Shown here piece by piece: positions 1 to 7,537 of a stretch of DNA of 64,000 bases (the first letter of the stretch is position 1; every line of letters begins with the position of its first letter). The position numbers and the translations under genes are program-made. The notes below the pieces were generated by a model. The model saw only the letters and a list, made by a program, of their open reading frames with translations. It was not told where the DNA came from and did no database searches. The stretch covers positions 1-64,000 of the forward strand of contig QHWB01000046.1 of the NCBI GenBank assembly GCA_003222395.1, given 5' to 3'. This DNA comes from Acidobacteriota bacterium (lineage in GTDB: Bacteria > Acidobacteriota > Vicinamibacteria > Vicinamibacterales > CAVVIG01).

Positions 1-128
1 GAGATCGCGGCGGCCAGGCTCTCGCGCGCTTCGTCCTTGGTACGCCCCTGGCCGTTCGCTCCAGGAATCTCAGGACAGTACGCGATGTACCAATCGCCGT
101 CGCGCTCGAAGATCGCGGTGAACTCGTT
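1..128 (-). pseudogene. HicB-family antitoxin fragment, runs off left edge
   Basis: Read leftwards on the minus strand, this stretch encodes a peptide with the segments NEFTAIFERDGDWYIAYCPE and IPGANGQGRTKDEA. These match the N-terminal half of HicB-type antitoxins (the small one-domain partner of the HicA mRNA interferase). The frame is open to the window edge, so the C-terminus is not visible. Upstream of the conserved Asn-Glu-Phe the frame has no ATG, GTG or TTG before an in-frame TAG (147-149), so the start codon appears lost. I therefore call it a remnant. No HicA partner is visible on the upstream side; one could lie beyond the left edge. Confidence 0.6.
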
Positions 129-635
129 GTGCGCGCTCCAAGCCTTCTACGATACCGTCGTGGGCCAGTCGCTGTCTAACGACTCGCCAACCGTCCGACT
201 GGCGAGAACATCTGGCGGCAGCGTCGTATACCTGGTTCGTGTCACCGATTCCAGACGATCACGACGTCGATTTTTCGGCTCTCCTCGGTCCCGTCAAGGC
301 GCTCCGCCCGCACAGCGGACTGACGGCCGTTGACCGGCCTCGATCGAGCCGCTTGGGCTCTTATGTGATGGTCGGCATGGTGTGACCGTCACACGTCAGC
401 GACGCTCCGATAACCGCGCTCCACGGGAGCGGATGGCGCAGGTCAGGCCCGCGAAGCGCCGACCCGCGCGGGGTCCCCGGCGCGCGTTTTCCAGCGCGCT
501 GGGGTGCCAACGGAGGGAAGGCTTGAGGTGCGCCATCCGGTCCCGCAGAATGAATGTTGGAGCGTCGGCTCTGACCAAGTCAGGTGCGCTTCGGACCTGG
601 TCGCGCGATGAAGCGGTGTGTGAAGTCCGAGGGCA
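129..635. other. No recognisable gene; one perfect palindrome
   Basis: About 500 bases between the antitoxin fragment and the recombinase fragment. Open frames here are short, arginine-rich and look like chance frames in GC-rich DNA. The only structure I can point to is a perfect 15-base inverted repeat at 380-394 (listed separately). The stretch is flanked on both sides by mobile-element and toxin-antitoxin debris, so it is probably decayed accessory DNA. Confidence 0.5.
380..394. promoter_or_regulatory. Perfect 7-1-7 palindrome GTGTGACcGTCACAC
   Basis: Two 7-base arms separated by one base. The half-site TGTGA/TCACA is the CRP/FNR-type half-site, but the spacing between half-sites is 3 bases instead of the usual 6, so it is not a standard CRP site. 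No intact gene starts just downstream. It may be an operator left over from a lost gene or a chance palindrome. Confidence 0.25.
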
Positions 636-785
636 CGCCTGGCACAAGCCTGCTACCTTCTCGCGATACAAGTCCGAAACGCTGCGATGAAGGAGGGGTG
701 GAGCGCCAGTAATTACTCCTTGATGGCGATCGCGGACACGCCGTTCTTGATCGCGCTTGATCGCGTCGACGAGCTTGCGCCTGTT
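636..785 (-). pseudogene. Serine site-specific recombinase, C-terminal fragment
   Basis: The minus strand carries LNRRKLVDAIK, then after a frame change KNGVSAIAIKE, and then PPLLHRSVSDLYREKVAGL. This order is typical of the region after the zinc ribbon in large serine recombinases of resolvase/invertase type. The frame break coincides with a roughly 10-base tandem duplication (gcgatcaa repeated near 753-770), which looks like a slippage mutation. No catalytic resolvase domain is present nearby. It is mobile-element debris, adjacent to a helicase fragment on the opposite strand. Confidence 0.55.
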
Positions 786-964
786 CAACGTCAAACCGGT
801 CATCAAGGAGTGCGACCTCCTCGTGCTCGACGATGCGCACGGCGCCGAGCAACACGTCGCCCGAGATATGGACCGTCGCGGTGGCAAAGTCGATAACGCT
901 GTTCAACTCGCTGATCAGCGCCGCGATCGCAAACGAGGCGTTGGAATTCTCGAGCCCGCTGTAA
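781..964 (+). pseudogene. DEAD/DEAH-box helicase fragment with frameshift
   Basis: In one forward frame this reads FNVKPVIKECDLLVLDDAHGAEQHVA, a good match to the Walker B (DEAH-like, here DDAH) region of a family of phage or mobile-element helicases. After a frame change near 862 it continues IWTVAVAKSITLFNSLISAA and ends at a TAA (962-964). In such helicases the two segments are contiguous, so a frameshift is likely. Neither the Walker A region nor the C-terminal helicase half is present. Function is lost. Confidence 0.45.
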
Positions 965-1095
965 CATCGTTTACATTTTCGTGAGGGCTCAGCAGCTTTC
1001 GTCACCGCCACTGAATCGCGTCACCGCATCGAGGCGCGAAATAGTCCACGACCGCCGCCGCGGCGCATGGTGCACTTCTTGCCCATCGCACCGAA

Positions 1096-2202
1096 ATGCA
1101 CATCACACGACGAACGCTGATGGTATCGCTGGCAATCGCGGGCCTGGCGTGGACGTTTGGAACGGTCGCTTCGGCCTTCACCAGTTTCACGGTGCCCGTC
1201 GGCGCCAACCCAGGTGCATCAGCCATCATTCCCCAGACGAATGAGCTGATTGTGGTCAACGGGGAGGCGGACGCAAGCGTCATCGACAGCGTGACCAACG
1301 CCGTATCAACCGTTCCTGCAGGCTTGAACCCGGCTTTCGTGGTGGTCAATCCGGTGACCGGCTACGCATATATCTCCAACTCGAACAGCAACACCGTGAC
1401 GGTGTTCTACGGTTACGGAGAGGGAAAGAAACGAAAGGTCGTCTCGGTAGGCGCGGGACCGTTGCGAATGGCGATCAATCCGAATACGAATCGCACTTAT
1501 GTCGCGAACTGCTGCAACGACACCGTGACCGTCATCGACGGCGATACCATCAGCACGGTGAATATCCCCGTCGGCAACCGCCCGATTGGCATCGCTGTCA
1601 ATCCGGTGACGAACCGCGTCTATGTCGCGAACGATTGGAGCAACGACGTCACGGTGATTAACGGATTCACGAATCAGGCGATCGCGACGATACCTGTCGG
1701 CGAAGCACCGTATTCAGTGGCGGTGAACCCGTTGACGAACAAAGTGTACGTCGCGGTCCAGGGATCGGGCTTCTATTATGCGCCCGGCAACGTGACCGTG
1801 ATCGACGGAGCCACGCATGAAACGGTCAAGATTCCTACCGGCCTTCAGCCGGTGTCCCTTGCCATCAACACGGCGACGAACAAGATTTACGTGGCTGGAG
1901 GGCAGTCGAACGGCGACGTCACGGTCATCGACGGAGCCACGGGCGAGACCGCTCACGTGGCGATTCCGTACGGGCAATGGGGCTTCGCGGCGCTCGGCTC
2001 CGTCGCGATCAACGAGGTGACGAACAAAATCTACCTGACCGACTCCATGTCCACCAATCTCGTCGTGATTGATGGGAACACGAACGAAGTATCGCTGCGA
2101 CTGGTTCCTCTGTATTCAAGCTTCGTGACGGTCAACCCTGTGAATAACCGCGTCTATGTCTCGAACAGCAACGACGCCACGGTGACGGTCATCCAGGAAT
2201 AG
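1096..2202 (+). CDS. Secreted YVTN-repeat beta-propeller protein
   Basis: A 368-residue protein with an N-terminal signal peptide (RRTLMVSLAIAGLAWTFG, cleavage probably near residue 27). The rest consists of about seven repeats of roughly 42-45 residues, each carrying variants of AVNPVTNRVYVAN followed by VTVIDG. These are YVTN-family propeller repeats, found in secreted and surface proteins of acidobacteria and archaea. They form a beta-propeller used for binding; no enzymatic activity is indicated. The gene stands alone. Its last 14 bases overlap the end of a convergent ABC-permease pseudogene. The ATG at 1096 directly precedes the signal peptide, so the start is likely right. Confidence 0.85.
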   Translation: MHITRRTLMVSLAIAGLAWTFGTVASAFTSFTVPVGANPGASAIIPQTNELIVVNGEADASVIDSVTNAVSTVPAGLNPAFVVVNPVTGYAYISNSNSNTVTVFYGYGEGKKRKVVSVGAGPLRMAINPNTNRTYVANCCNDTVTVIDGDTISTVNIPVGNRPIGIAVNPVTNRVYVANDWSNDVTVINGFTNQAIATIPVGEAPYSVAVNPLTNKVYVAVQGSGFYYAPGNVTVIDGATHETVKIPTGLQPVSLAINTATNKIYVAGGQSNGDVTVIDGATGETAHVAIPYGQWGFAALGSVAINEVTNKIYLTDSMSTNLVVIDGNTNEVSLRLVPLYSSFVTVNPVNNRVYVSNSNDATVTVIQE

Positions 2203-2552
2203 TTTCTGCACGCCCGTCCTTCTCCGTCCTTAAAATCACCGCCGGATCGGCGGCGGCCGCCCGCCGCGCCCGGCGCGTAGCTCGCAAGCAGCACGATGAC
2301 ATGGATGGCGGCGAGCGCCGTCGCGAACGTCACCGGGTCGGACGACGGGATTCCGAACAGCAGGCTCTGAATCGCGCGCGTCGCCGCAATGGCCGCGGCC
2401 AGGCCGGCAGCGCATCCGAGGCCCGCGATCAGGGGCGCCGCGCCGCAACACTTCGGACACGACACGACGCCGGTCGGCGCCGAGGCGATGCGGATGCCGA
2501 TCTCTCGCGCGTCTGCTCGGCCACGCCGTACGCCGAAGAAACTCGAAAAACC
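2189..2552 (-). pseudogene. ADOP/MacB-type ABC permease, C-terminal fragment with two frameshifts
   Basis: The pieces YGVAEQTRE, REIGIRIAS, SLLFGIPSSDPVTF, VLLASYAP and AADPAVILRTE are the C-terminal FtsX/MacB permease signature in correct order. They lie in different frames. Two extra bases near 2512 break TRE/REIGIRI, and one extra base near 2275 breaks SYAP/RRARRAAA. The middle segment SAPTGVVSCPKCCGAAPL also departs from the family. An in-frame stop lies just upstream of the first piece, so no N-terminal half exists here. It is a dead gene end, convergent with and overlapping the YVTN gene. Confidence 0.75.
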
Positions 2553-2683
2553 CACCTCTAAACCAGCCGCAAAGAGTTCACGAAGCGTCGCAAGAATACG
2601 CAAGCATCCAGACAGTCAATGTGTGAGATAGCACCTCTGGACCATGGTATCGGGTGCGATCCCTGTCCTTGCATCAGAACCGC

Positions 2684-2785
2684 TCACGCGGTGGCGACGA
2701 GCCAGTTGCGAAACTCGTCCCAGATGGCCCGCCACTTTCTATCGCCAATCCCCCTGCGCTCGTGGATCGACTTGGACTTACCGAG
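2684..2785 (-). pseudogene. Short C-terminal gene remnant, unknown family
   Basis: A 33-codon frame ending in a stop at 2684 reads KSKSIHERRGIGDRKWRAIW then DEFRNWLVATA. Its composition (Trp-rich, amphipathic, ending at a stop) is unlike the arginine-rich chance frames around it and looks like the true end of a protein. I cannot name the family. It lies just downstream of the SDR remnant on the same strand, and an in-frame stop lies close upstream, so the rest of the gene is gone. Confidence 0.3.
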
Positions 2786-2975
2786 CGACCGTTCTCACGA
2801 TCCCGAACTTGATGAGACTCTCCGCGGTGGCGACTATCGCGTCCTCCCGTGACCGCGGCCTCCATCGCAGTACGCGCTCAGCTTTCGCGTTCGTCGCGCG
2901 ACGAATGTTGTCGAGCAGCGGCCGTATCGTGGCATCGAACAACGCGACCGCTGTTGAGGCGATCGGGCGCAGGTC
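2778..2975 (-). pseudogene. SDR-family NAD-dependent epimerase/reductase, C-terminal remnant
   Basis: Directly after the DUF2848 stop, in the same frame, 65 codons read LRPIASTAVALFDATIRPLL, then NAKAERVLRWRPRSREDAIV and ATAESLIKFGIV before a TAA. This is the usual C-terminus of extended short-chain dehydrogenases/epimerases (the NxKAxRxLGWxPRxxxEAI motif followed by a final helix). The Rossmann domain and catalytic Tyr-Lys are absent. The remnant has no start of its own, so it is a gene tail fused behind another gene by a deletion. Confidence 0.65.
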
Positions 2976-3653
2976 TCAGTCGACCATCGGCAGGGTGTGG
3001 CTGCTGTACTCGTGTTGCAGGGTGCGGTGTCTGACGGGATCGATCATTTCGATTTCGAATCTGTCGCCCCAACTGATCGCGCCCTGCACCGGCAGCGTCC
3101 CGCAAAACATCACGGTCCCTGGCGCGAGCGTTCCTTGCGAATCGGGGAATTTCGCGACGAGGTCCGTCGGCATCAGTATGTTGTTCACCGATCCTTCCTG
3201 GTAGACCGTCTTCTGACGGCCTCGCGTCACATGAGACCGAAGTATGAGCCGATCCCAGTGCGGCTCGACGTCGGCCAGTTTCCACAATGGCCGACCGATC
3301 GGCTTGGGGCAGATCTGTTTCGACACCGTCACCCCGTACGGTTCCACCTTGCGGTCAGTGTGATCGGATCCGATGCCGACATACATGCCGTCTGCGGCTG
3401 AAAGCAAAACGAACTCGACCTCTCCGGTCGATTCGTCGCCAACGACTTCGACGTCCGACGCGCTCGTCAGCAGGGAGGTCGCGAGACGGTAGAAACAGGG
3501 GATCGTCCGAGGCGGTCGCACGCCGATCGCGGCAAGTTCGGCGAGGTGATGCTCCACCGCTTCCCGACTGCGCCCGGTCCAACCGGCGATCACGAGTTGT
3601 CGGACGTCGAAGCGCCGAGCGGCGCCGTCCACGTCGAAAGTCATCGTGCGCAT
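2976..3653 (-). CDS. DUF2848 family protein
   Basis: A 225-residue cytoplasmic protein without signal peptide or membrane segments. The segments CFYRLATSLLTSA, GEVEFVLL, GIGSDHTDR, VSKQICPKPIGRPLW, HWDRLILRS and the late MFCGTLP.QG match the DUF2848 family along its full length. Some members sit beside amidase or carboxylic-acid catabolism genes; the fold recalls fumarylacetoacetate hydrolases, but no reaction has been shown that I know of. The start is chosen because GGGGAA lies about five bases upstream of the ATG at 3653. It is divergent from the maleate isomerase-like gene across 60 bases, so the two may share control and a pathway for a small dicarboxylic or ring-cleavage acid (inference). 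Confidence 0.8.
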   Translation of the reverse strand: MRTMTFDVDGAARRFDVRQLVIAGWTGRSREAVEHHLAELAAIGVRPPRTIPCFYRLATSLLTSASDVEVVGDESTGEVEFVLLSAADGMYVGIGSDHTDRKVEPYGVTVSKQICPKPIGRPLWKLADVEPHWDRLILRSHVTRGRQKTVYQEGSVNNILMPTDLVAKFPDSQGTLAPGTVMFCGTLPVQGAISWGDRFEIEMIDPVRHRTLQHEYSSHTLPMVD

Positions 3654-3713
3654 GTCGCGTTCCCCGGCGCGCCAAGCTTGTCACAACGCGGGTGAGCGCG
3701 GATAATCGCCCGC

Positions 3714-4427
3714 ATGGCATCGAACTACTTCAAGGTCGGCCTGATCGTTCCTTCGTCGAACACGGTGATGGAGCCCGACTTCCATCGAGAGCTCGGCGCA
3801 CGCTGTGTCACCAGCACGTCTCGAATCTATCTCGAACAGGTGACGCGCGACGCGGAGCAGGTCATGATCGACGAGGAACTGCCGAAAGCCGTCCGTCTGA
3901 TCAAGACAACCGAGCCCCACGTCATCGTCTTCGGCTGCACGTCGGCGGGATCCCTCGGCGGATTGGAGAGCGACGCGGCGATTGCGCGCCGGATCGAACA
4001 GCTTTCCGGCGTCCACTCGTTGACCGTCGTCGGATCGGTCGTGCAGCAACTGAAGGCGATTCGACCGCGATCAGTGGCCGTGTTCACACCGTACAAGGAA
4101 GACCTCACACTGAGCGTGGCGCAATGCGTCGTCGAGGCGGGCTACGAATTGAGGAAGACCGCGGGTATGGGCATTCTCGCCAATCGCGACATCGGCCGGG
4201 TCAGCCCGGACGAAATCGTCGACTTCGTCGAAACGAGAATCGACGATGCCGACGTCGACTGCATTTTTCTCTCGTGCACCAACTGGCAGGCGATCGATGC
4301 GATTGCCCGGCTCGAGGCCCGCTTCCGGTTGCCGGTGATTTCGAGCAACCATGCGACCATCGAGGCGGTCCGGACGCAGCTGTCGAATTTCCAGAGCGCG
4401 CAAACCGTCAATGCCCGTGCCCGCTGA
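3714..4427 (+). CDS. Maleate isomerase/arylmalonate decarboxylase family protein
   Basis: A 237-residue member of the Asp/Glu racemase superfamily. The two cofactor-independent catalytic cysteines are in place: VFGCTSAGS (near residue 75) and FLSCTNWQAID (near residue 188). The N-terminal GLIVPSSNTVMEPDF is typical of maleate cis-trans isomerases. Such enzymes turn maleate into fumarate, often at the end of nicotinate or hydroxypyridine breakdown; arylmalonate decarboxylase is the close alternative. The gene overlaps the start of an MFS transporter remnant by 17 bases, indicating a former operon. The divergent neighbour is DUF2848. The exact substrate is not resolved. Confidence 0.8.
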   Translation: MASNYFKVGLIVPSSNTVMEPDFHRELGARCVTSTSRIYLEQVTRDAEQVMIDEELPKAVRLIKTTEPHVIVFGCTSAGSLGGLESDAAIARRIEQLSGVHSLTVVGSVVQQLKAIRPRSVAVFTPYKEDLTLSVAQCVVEAGYELRKTAGMGILANRDIGRVSPDEIVDFVETRIDDADVDCIFLSCTNWQAIDAIARLEARFRLPVISSNHATIEAVRTQLSNFQSAQTVNARAR

Positions 4428-4845
4428 AACGGCGACAGGCAGCGGCGCCGCCGGCGGCGTCGAGGCCGTCTACGCCAGAATCGCGAGGCGGATCATGCCC
4501 GTTCTGATCCTGCTGTTCGTGATCGCGTGGCTGGACCGCGCGAACATCGGCTTCGCCAGACTGCAGATGCTGGCGGACCGCGCCTTCAGCGACGCGGTGT
4601 TCGGCTTCGGCGCCGGCATCTTCTACTTCGGGTACCTCCTGTTCGAGATTCCGAGCGACCTCTGGCTGCAGCGGATCGGCGCCCGAAAGACGCTCGCGCG
4701 CATCGCGCTGCTCTGGGGCGTGACGAGCGCCGCGACAATGTTCGTGAAGACCGCGATGCAGTCCTACGTTTTGCGTTTCATGCTGGGCGCTTTCGAGGCC
4801 GGTCTCTATCCGGGCGTGATTCTCTACCACGCGATGAAGCGCATC
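4411..4845 (+). pseudogene. MFS transporter, N-terminal third only
   Basis: From the ATG at 4411 the frame encodes a cytoplasmic lead, then IMPVLILLFVIAWLDRANIG, FGAGIFYFGYLLFEIPSDLW, GARKTLARIALLWG and YVLRFMLGAFEAGLYPGVIL. This is the start of an anion:cation symporter (phthalate/tartrate permease) family MFS protein, covering roughly TM1-TM4. After about residue 145 the similarity stops (HAMKRIETITATG...) and the frame runs on as arginine-rich noise to 5151. A normal member has 12 TM segments and about 430 residues. The overlap with the isomerase gene suggests it once imported that pathway's acid substrate. Confidence 0.8.
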
Positions 4846-4966
4846 GAAACAATCACCGCAACCGGTTGGGTTTATCGATTGACTTGCGTCTGGCGTTGGC
4901 GTACGGTCGGCTCCTCTTCCACATCATCACAAGTCGCGCGGCGACCTCTCATAGGGAGACGACTCC

Positions 4967-5308
4967 ATGCGATCGAGCGCTCGCCGGTTCATCTACGCGC
5001 TGCTGGTCGTGCTCACGCCGGCAGCGTCAACGGCGCAGACCACGAGCACGCTGCTCGGCGTCGTTCGCGACGCGAGCGGCGGCGTGCTGCCGGGTGCGTC
5101 GATCACCGTGAAGCACCTTGCCACGAACGCCGTACGGACCGTCGTCACTGAGGGCGACGGCAACTTCCTGATTCCCTTCCTCGCCGTCGGCGAGTACGAA
5201 GTCACGGGTGAATTGAGCGGGTTTCAAACCGCCGTCAGACGCATTTCGCTGGCCCTGGATCGGAGGGTTCGCGTGGATCTAGTCCTGCAAGGCACTCCTC
5301 AACGCTGA
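4967..5308 (+). pseudogene. TonB-dependent receptor, N-terminal domain only
   Basis: A 113-residue frame with a signal peptide (RRFIYALLVVLTPAASTAQ) followed by a carboxypeptidase-regulatory-like domain: GVVRDASGGVLPGASITVKH, TVVTEGDGNFLIPFLAVGEY, GFQTAVRRISL. Oar-like TonB receptors of acidobacteria begin in exactly this way and then carry plug and barrel domains (about 1000 residues in all). Here a stop follows at once, with no plug or barrel. An AGGGAG ribosome site precedes the ATG. It could still make a small secreted domain, but its boundaries look like a truncated receptor. The next gene encodes a heme/propeller protein. Confidence 0.7.
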
Positions 5309-5387
5309 ACGGCAATCGCCGCCGAGGCGCATCCTTCAGGTGAGCGTCACAGCCTGGCGCGTTGGATTGATGGAATTGGGGGAGCAC

Positions 5388-7481
5388 ATGAACTTGCGTA
5401 TGAATCCGAGAGTACGTTGGTTGGCGGTGGGGAGCGTGCTGATGGCCTCGTTACCCTGGGTCAACGCGCAGCAGAGGAGCGCCGCCACGGTCGCGATCGA
5501 CCCCGATGACATCGGTGGCGTCGTCACGAGCTCGAAAGGTCCCGAGGCCGGCGTGTGGGTGATCGCCGAAACTTCTGAACTGCCGACGAAGTTCGCGAGG
5601 ATAGTGGTCACCGACGATCAGGGACGCTACGTCCTGCCGGATCTCCCACGAGCGAACTACCAGGTCTTCGTCCGTGGGTATGGGCTCGTCGACTCGGCAC
5701 GGGTCGGTGCGAAGCCGGGACAGCATCTCGATCTCAAAGCTGTCGTTGCGCCGGAGGGGCGCGCCGCCGCCGAAGTCTATCCGGCAAATTATTGGCTGAG
5801 CCTCATGGAGATTCCGAAAGGCGATCTGTCCGACAAGGACGTGCTTCTGGAAACCAAGGCGTGCTACTCATGCCATCAAGTCGGGGACCGCGTGACCCGC
5901 GAAATTTCCAAGAATCTTGGCTCGTACGCATCCAGCCTTGACGCCTGGGATCACCATGTGACTGTGGGACCCAACGGGCCGGGCATGAGCGCCAACTTCA
6001 AGCGCATGGGGGCGCAGCGCAAGGCGTACGCCGATTGGACCGACCGTATCGCCGCCGGCGCCTATCCCAACGCCCCGCCGCGTCCGGCGGGTCTCGAGCG
6101 CAACCTCGTGATCTCGATGTGGGACTGGGCCCTTCCGACCAGTCGACGGACCGATGTGGCCGCCACCGACGAGCGCACGCCCGCGATGAACGCGAACGGG
6201 AGGGTCTACGGATCGATCCAAAGTTCAGACATCATTGCGGTGCTCGATCCGCGCGAGAACGCAGCGACTCAGATCAAGGTTCCATCGAGCGCACCCCCGA
6301 TCGACACGAACACGCCGGCGTCGCCGTTCTGGGGCGACGAGAAGATTTGGCAACGGTCAGCCGACCCCCGGAGCGTGACGATGGACAGCCACGGGCGCGT
6401 GTGGGTGACGGCACGGATTCGACCCCCACAACAACAGCCCGCGTTCTGCAAAGACGGGGCGATGAACAAATTCGCCAAGTACTTCCCGCTTCCCGGTCCG
6501 AGTGCCAGGCAGATCGAGGTGTACGACCCGAAGACGGGGCAGTTCACGACGATCGACTCCTGTTTTGCTGCGGACCATAACCACTTCGACGACAAGGGCT
6601 CGATCGTCTTCGGCCAGAACAACGCGATCGGCTGGATCGACACGGTTGTGTTCGACAAAACTCACGACGCGCGAGCGTCGCAGGGATGGTGTCCGGCCGT
6701 GCTCGACACCAACGGCGACGGCACGATCACGGAGTGGACCGAGCCCAATCAACCGATCGATCCCAAGAAGGATCACCGGATCGAGTTCGGATGCTACGGG
6801 GATGCCATCAACCCGATCGATGGGAGCCTGTGGTGCTCGGGCATCGGCGTCAGAGACACGAAGCTCGTGCGGATCGCGCTCGGGGCCAACCCGCCGCAAA
6901 CGTGTAAGGCGGAGGTCTACGTGCCGCCTCCTGACAAAATGCCGTTACCCGGTTCGGGAGGCGTGGCCATCGACAGCAACGGCCTCGTCTGGCAGAACTG
7001 GCGCGGCGCTCATCAGATGCTGAGTTTCGATCGCCGCAAGTGCAAGGTGCTGAATGGACCGAGCGCCACCGGGCAGCACTGCCCTGAAGGATGGACTGTC
7101 TATACGAAACCCGGGCCCACGTTCCAGGGAGGCCCCGATTATTCCAGCACGGACATGCTGTACATGACCGAGATCGATCGGGACAACACGCTCGGCCTCG
7201 GAAAGGACGTGGTGCTGTCCGGCGACGTCAACGCAGACTCGTTCTTCGTTGTGATGCCGCAAGGCGGTCAGATGACGACGTTGACATTGCGCGTTCCCTA
7301 TCCGCTGGGATTCGCCGCTCGCGCGGCATCGGGACGGATTGATGATTCGAATGCGGGCTGGAAAGGCCGCGGGTTCTGGTCGAGCTATTCGATGTACACG
7401 CCCTGGCACCAGGAAGGCGGCAAGGGTACCAGGCCAAAAGTTGTGAAGTTTCAGGTCCGACCGACTCCCCTCGCGAAATAG
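5388..7481 (+). CDS. Secreted heme c protein: regulatory-like domain plus propeller
   Basis: About 697 residues. A signal peptide (RVRWLAVGSVLMASLPWVNA) leads into a carboxypeptidase-regulatory-like beta domain (GGVVTSSKGPEAGVWVIAET to the middle of the second hundred residues). A single heme c motif CYSCH follows near residue 159. The long remainder has repeated segments such as SVTMDSHGRVWVTARI, GSIVFGQNNAIGWID, IDGSLWCSGIG and GVAIDSNGLVWQNWRG, a virginiamycin-B-lyase/NHL-like propeller. It probably sits in the periplasm or outer surface as a redox or binding protein; the substrate is unknown. GGGGGAG (5378-5384) precedes the ATG at 5388. It follows a truncated TonB receptor and may have been its partner. 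Confidence 0.75.
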   Translation: MNLRMNPRVRWLAVGSVLMASLPWVNAQQRSAATVAIDPDDIGGVVTSSKGPEAGVWVIAETSELPTKFARIVVTDDQGRYVLPDLPRANYQVFVRGYGLVDSARVGAKPGQHLDLKAVVAPEGRAAAEVYPANYWLSLMEIPKGDLSDKDVLLETKACYSCHQVGDRVTREISKNLGSYASSLDAWDHHVTVGPNGPGMSANFKRMGAQRKAYADWTDRIAAGAYPNAPPRPAGLERNLVISMWDWALPTSRRTDVAATDERTPAMNANGRVYGSIQSSDIIAVLDPRENAATQIKVPSSAPPIDTNTPASPFWGDEKIWQRSADPRSVTMDSHGRVWVTARIRPPQQQPAFCKDGAMNKFAKYFPLPGPSARQIEVYDPKTGQFTTIDSCFAADHNHFDDKGSIVFGQNNAIGWIDTVVFDKTHDARASQGWCPAVLDTNGDGTITEWTEPNQPIDPKKDHRIEFGCYGDAINPIDGSLWCSGIGVRDTKLVRIALGANPPQTCKAEVYVPPPDKMPLPGSGGVAIDSNGLVWQNWRGAHQMLSFDRRKCKVLNGPSATGQHCPEGWTVYTKPGPTFQGGPDYSSTDMLYMTEIDRDNTLGLGKDVVLSGDVNADSFFVVMPQGGQMTTLTLRVPYPLGFAARAASGRIDDSNAGWKGRGFWSSYSMYTPWHQEGGKGTRPKVVKFQVRPTPLAK

Positions 7482-7537
7482 GCGGCTTTGCGTGGAGGTG
7501 CGCCCTTTGGAGTTGATTGCTGCAGCGACGTGCGTGA

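Noticed and set aside
4838-5151. Continuation of the MFS frame beyond TM4
   Set aside because: The sequence loses hydrophobic spans and becomes arginine-rich, overlapping the receptor fragment; treated as readthrough after a truncation.
5281-5369. Possible C-terminal tail of the TonB receptor (SPPRRILQVSVTAW) after its early stop
   Set aside because: Too short, and receptor ends are too variable to prove an interior deletion here; only the N-terminal domain is claimed.
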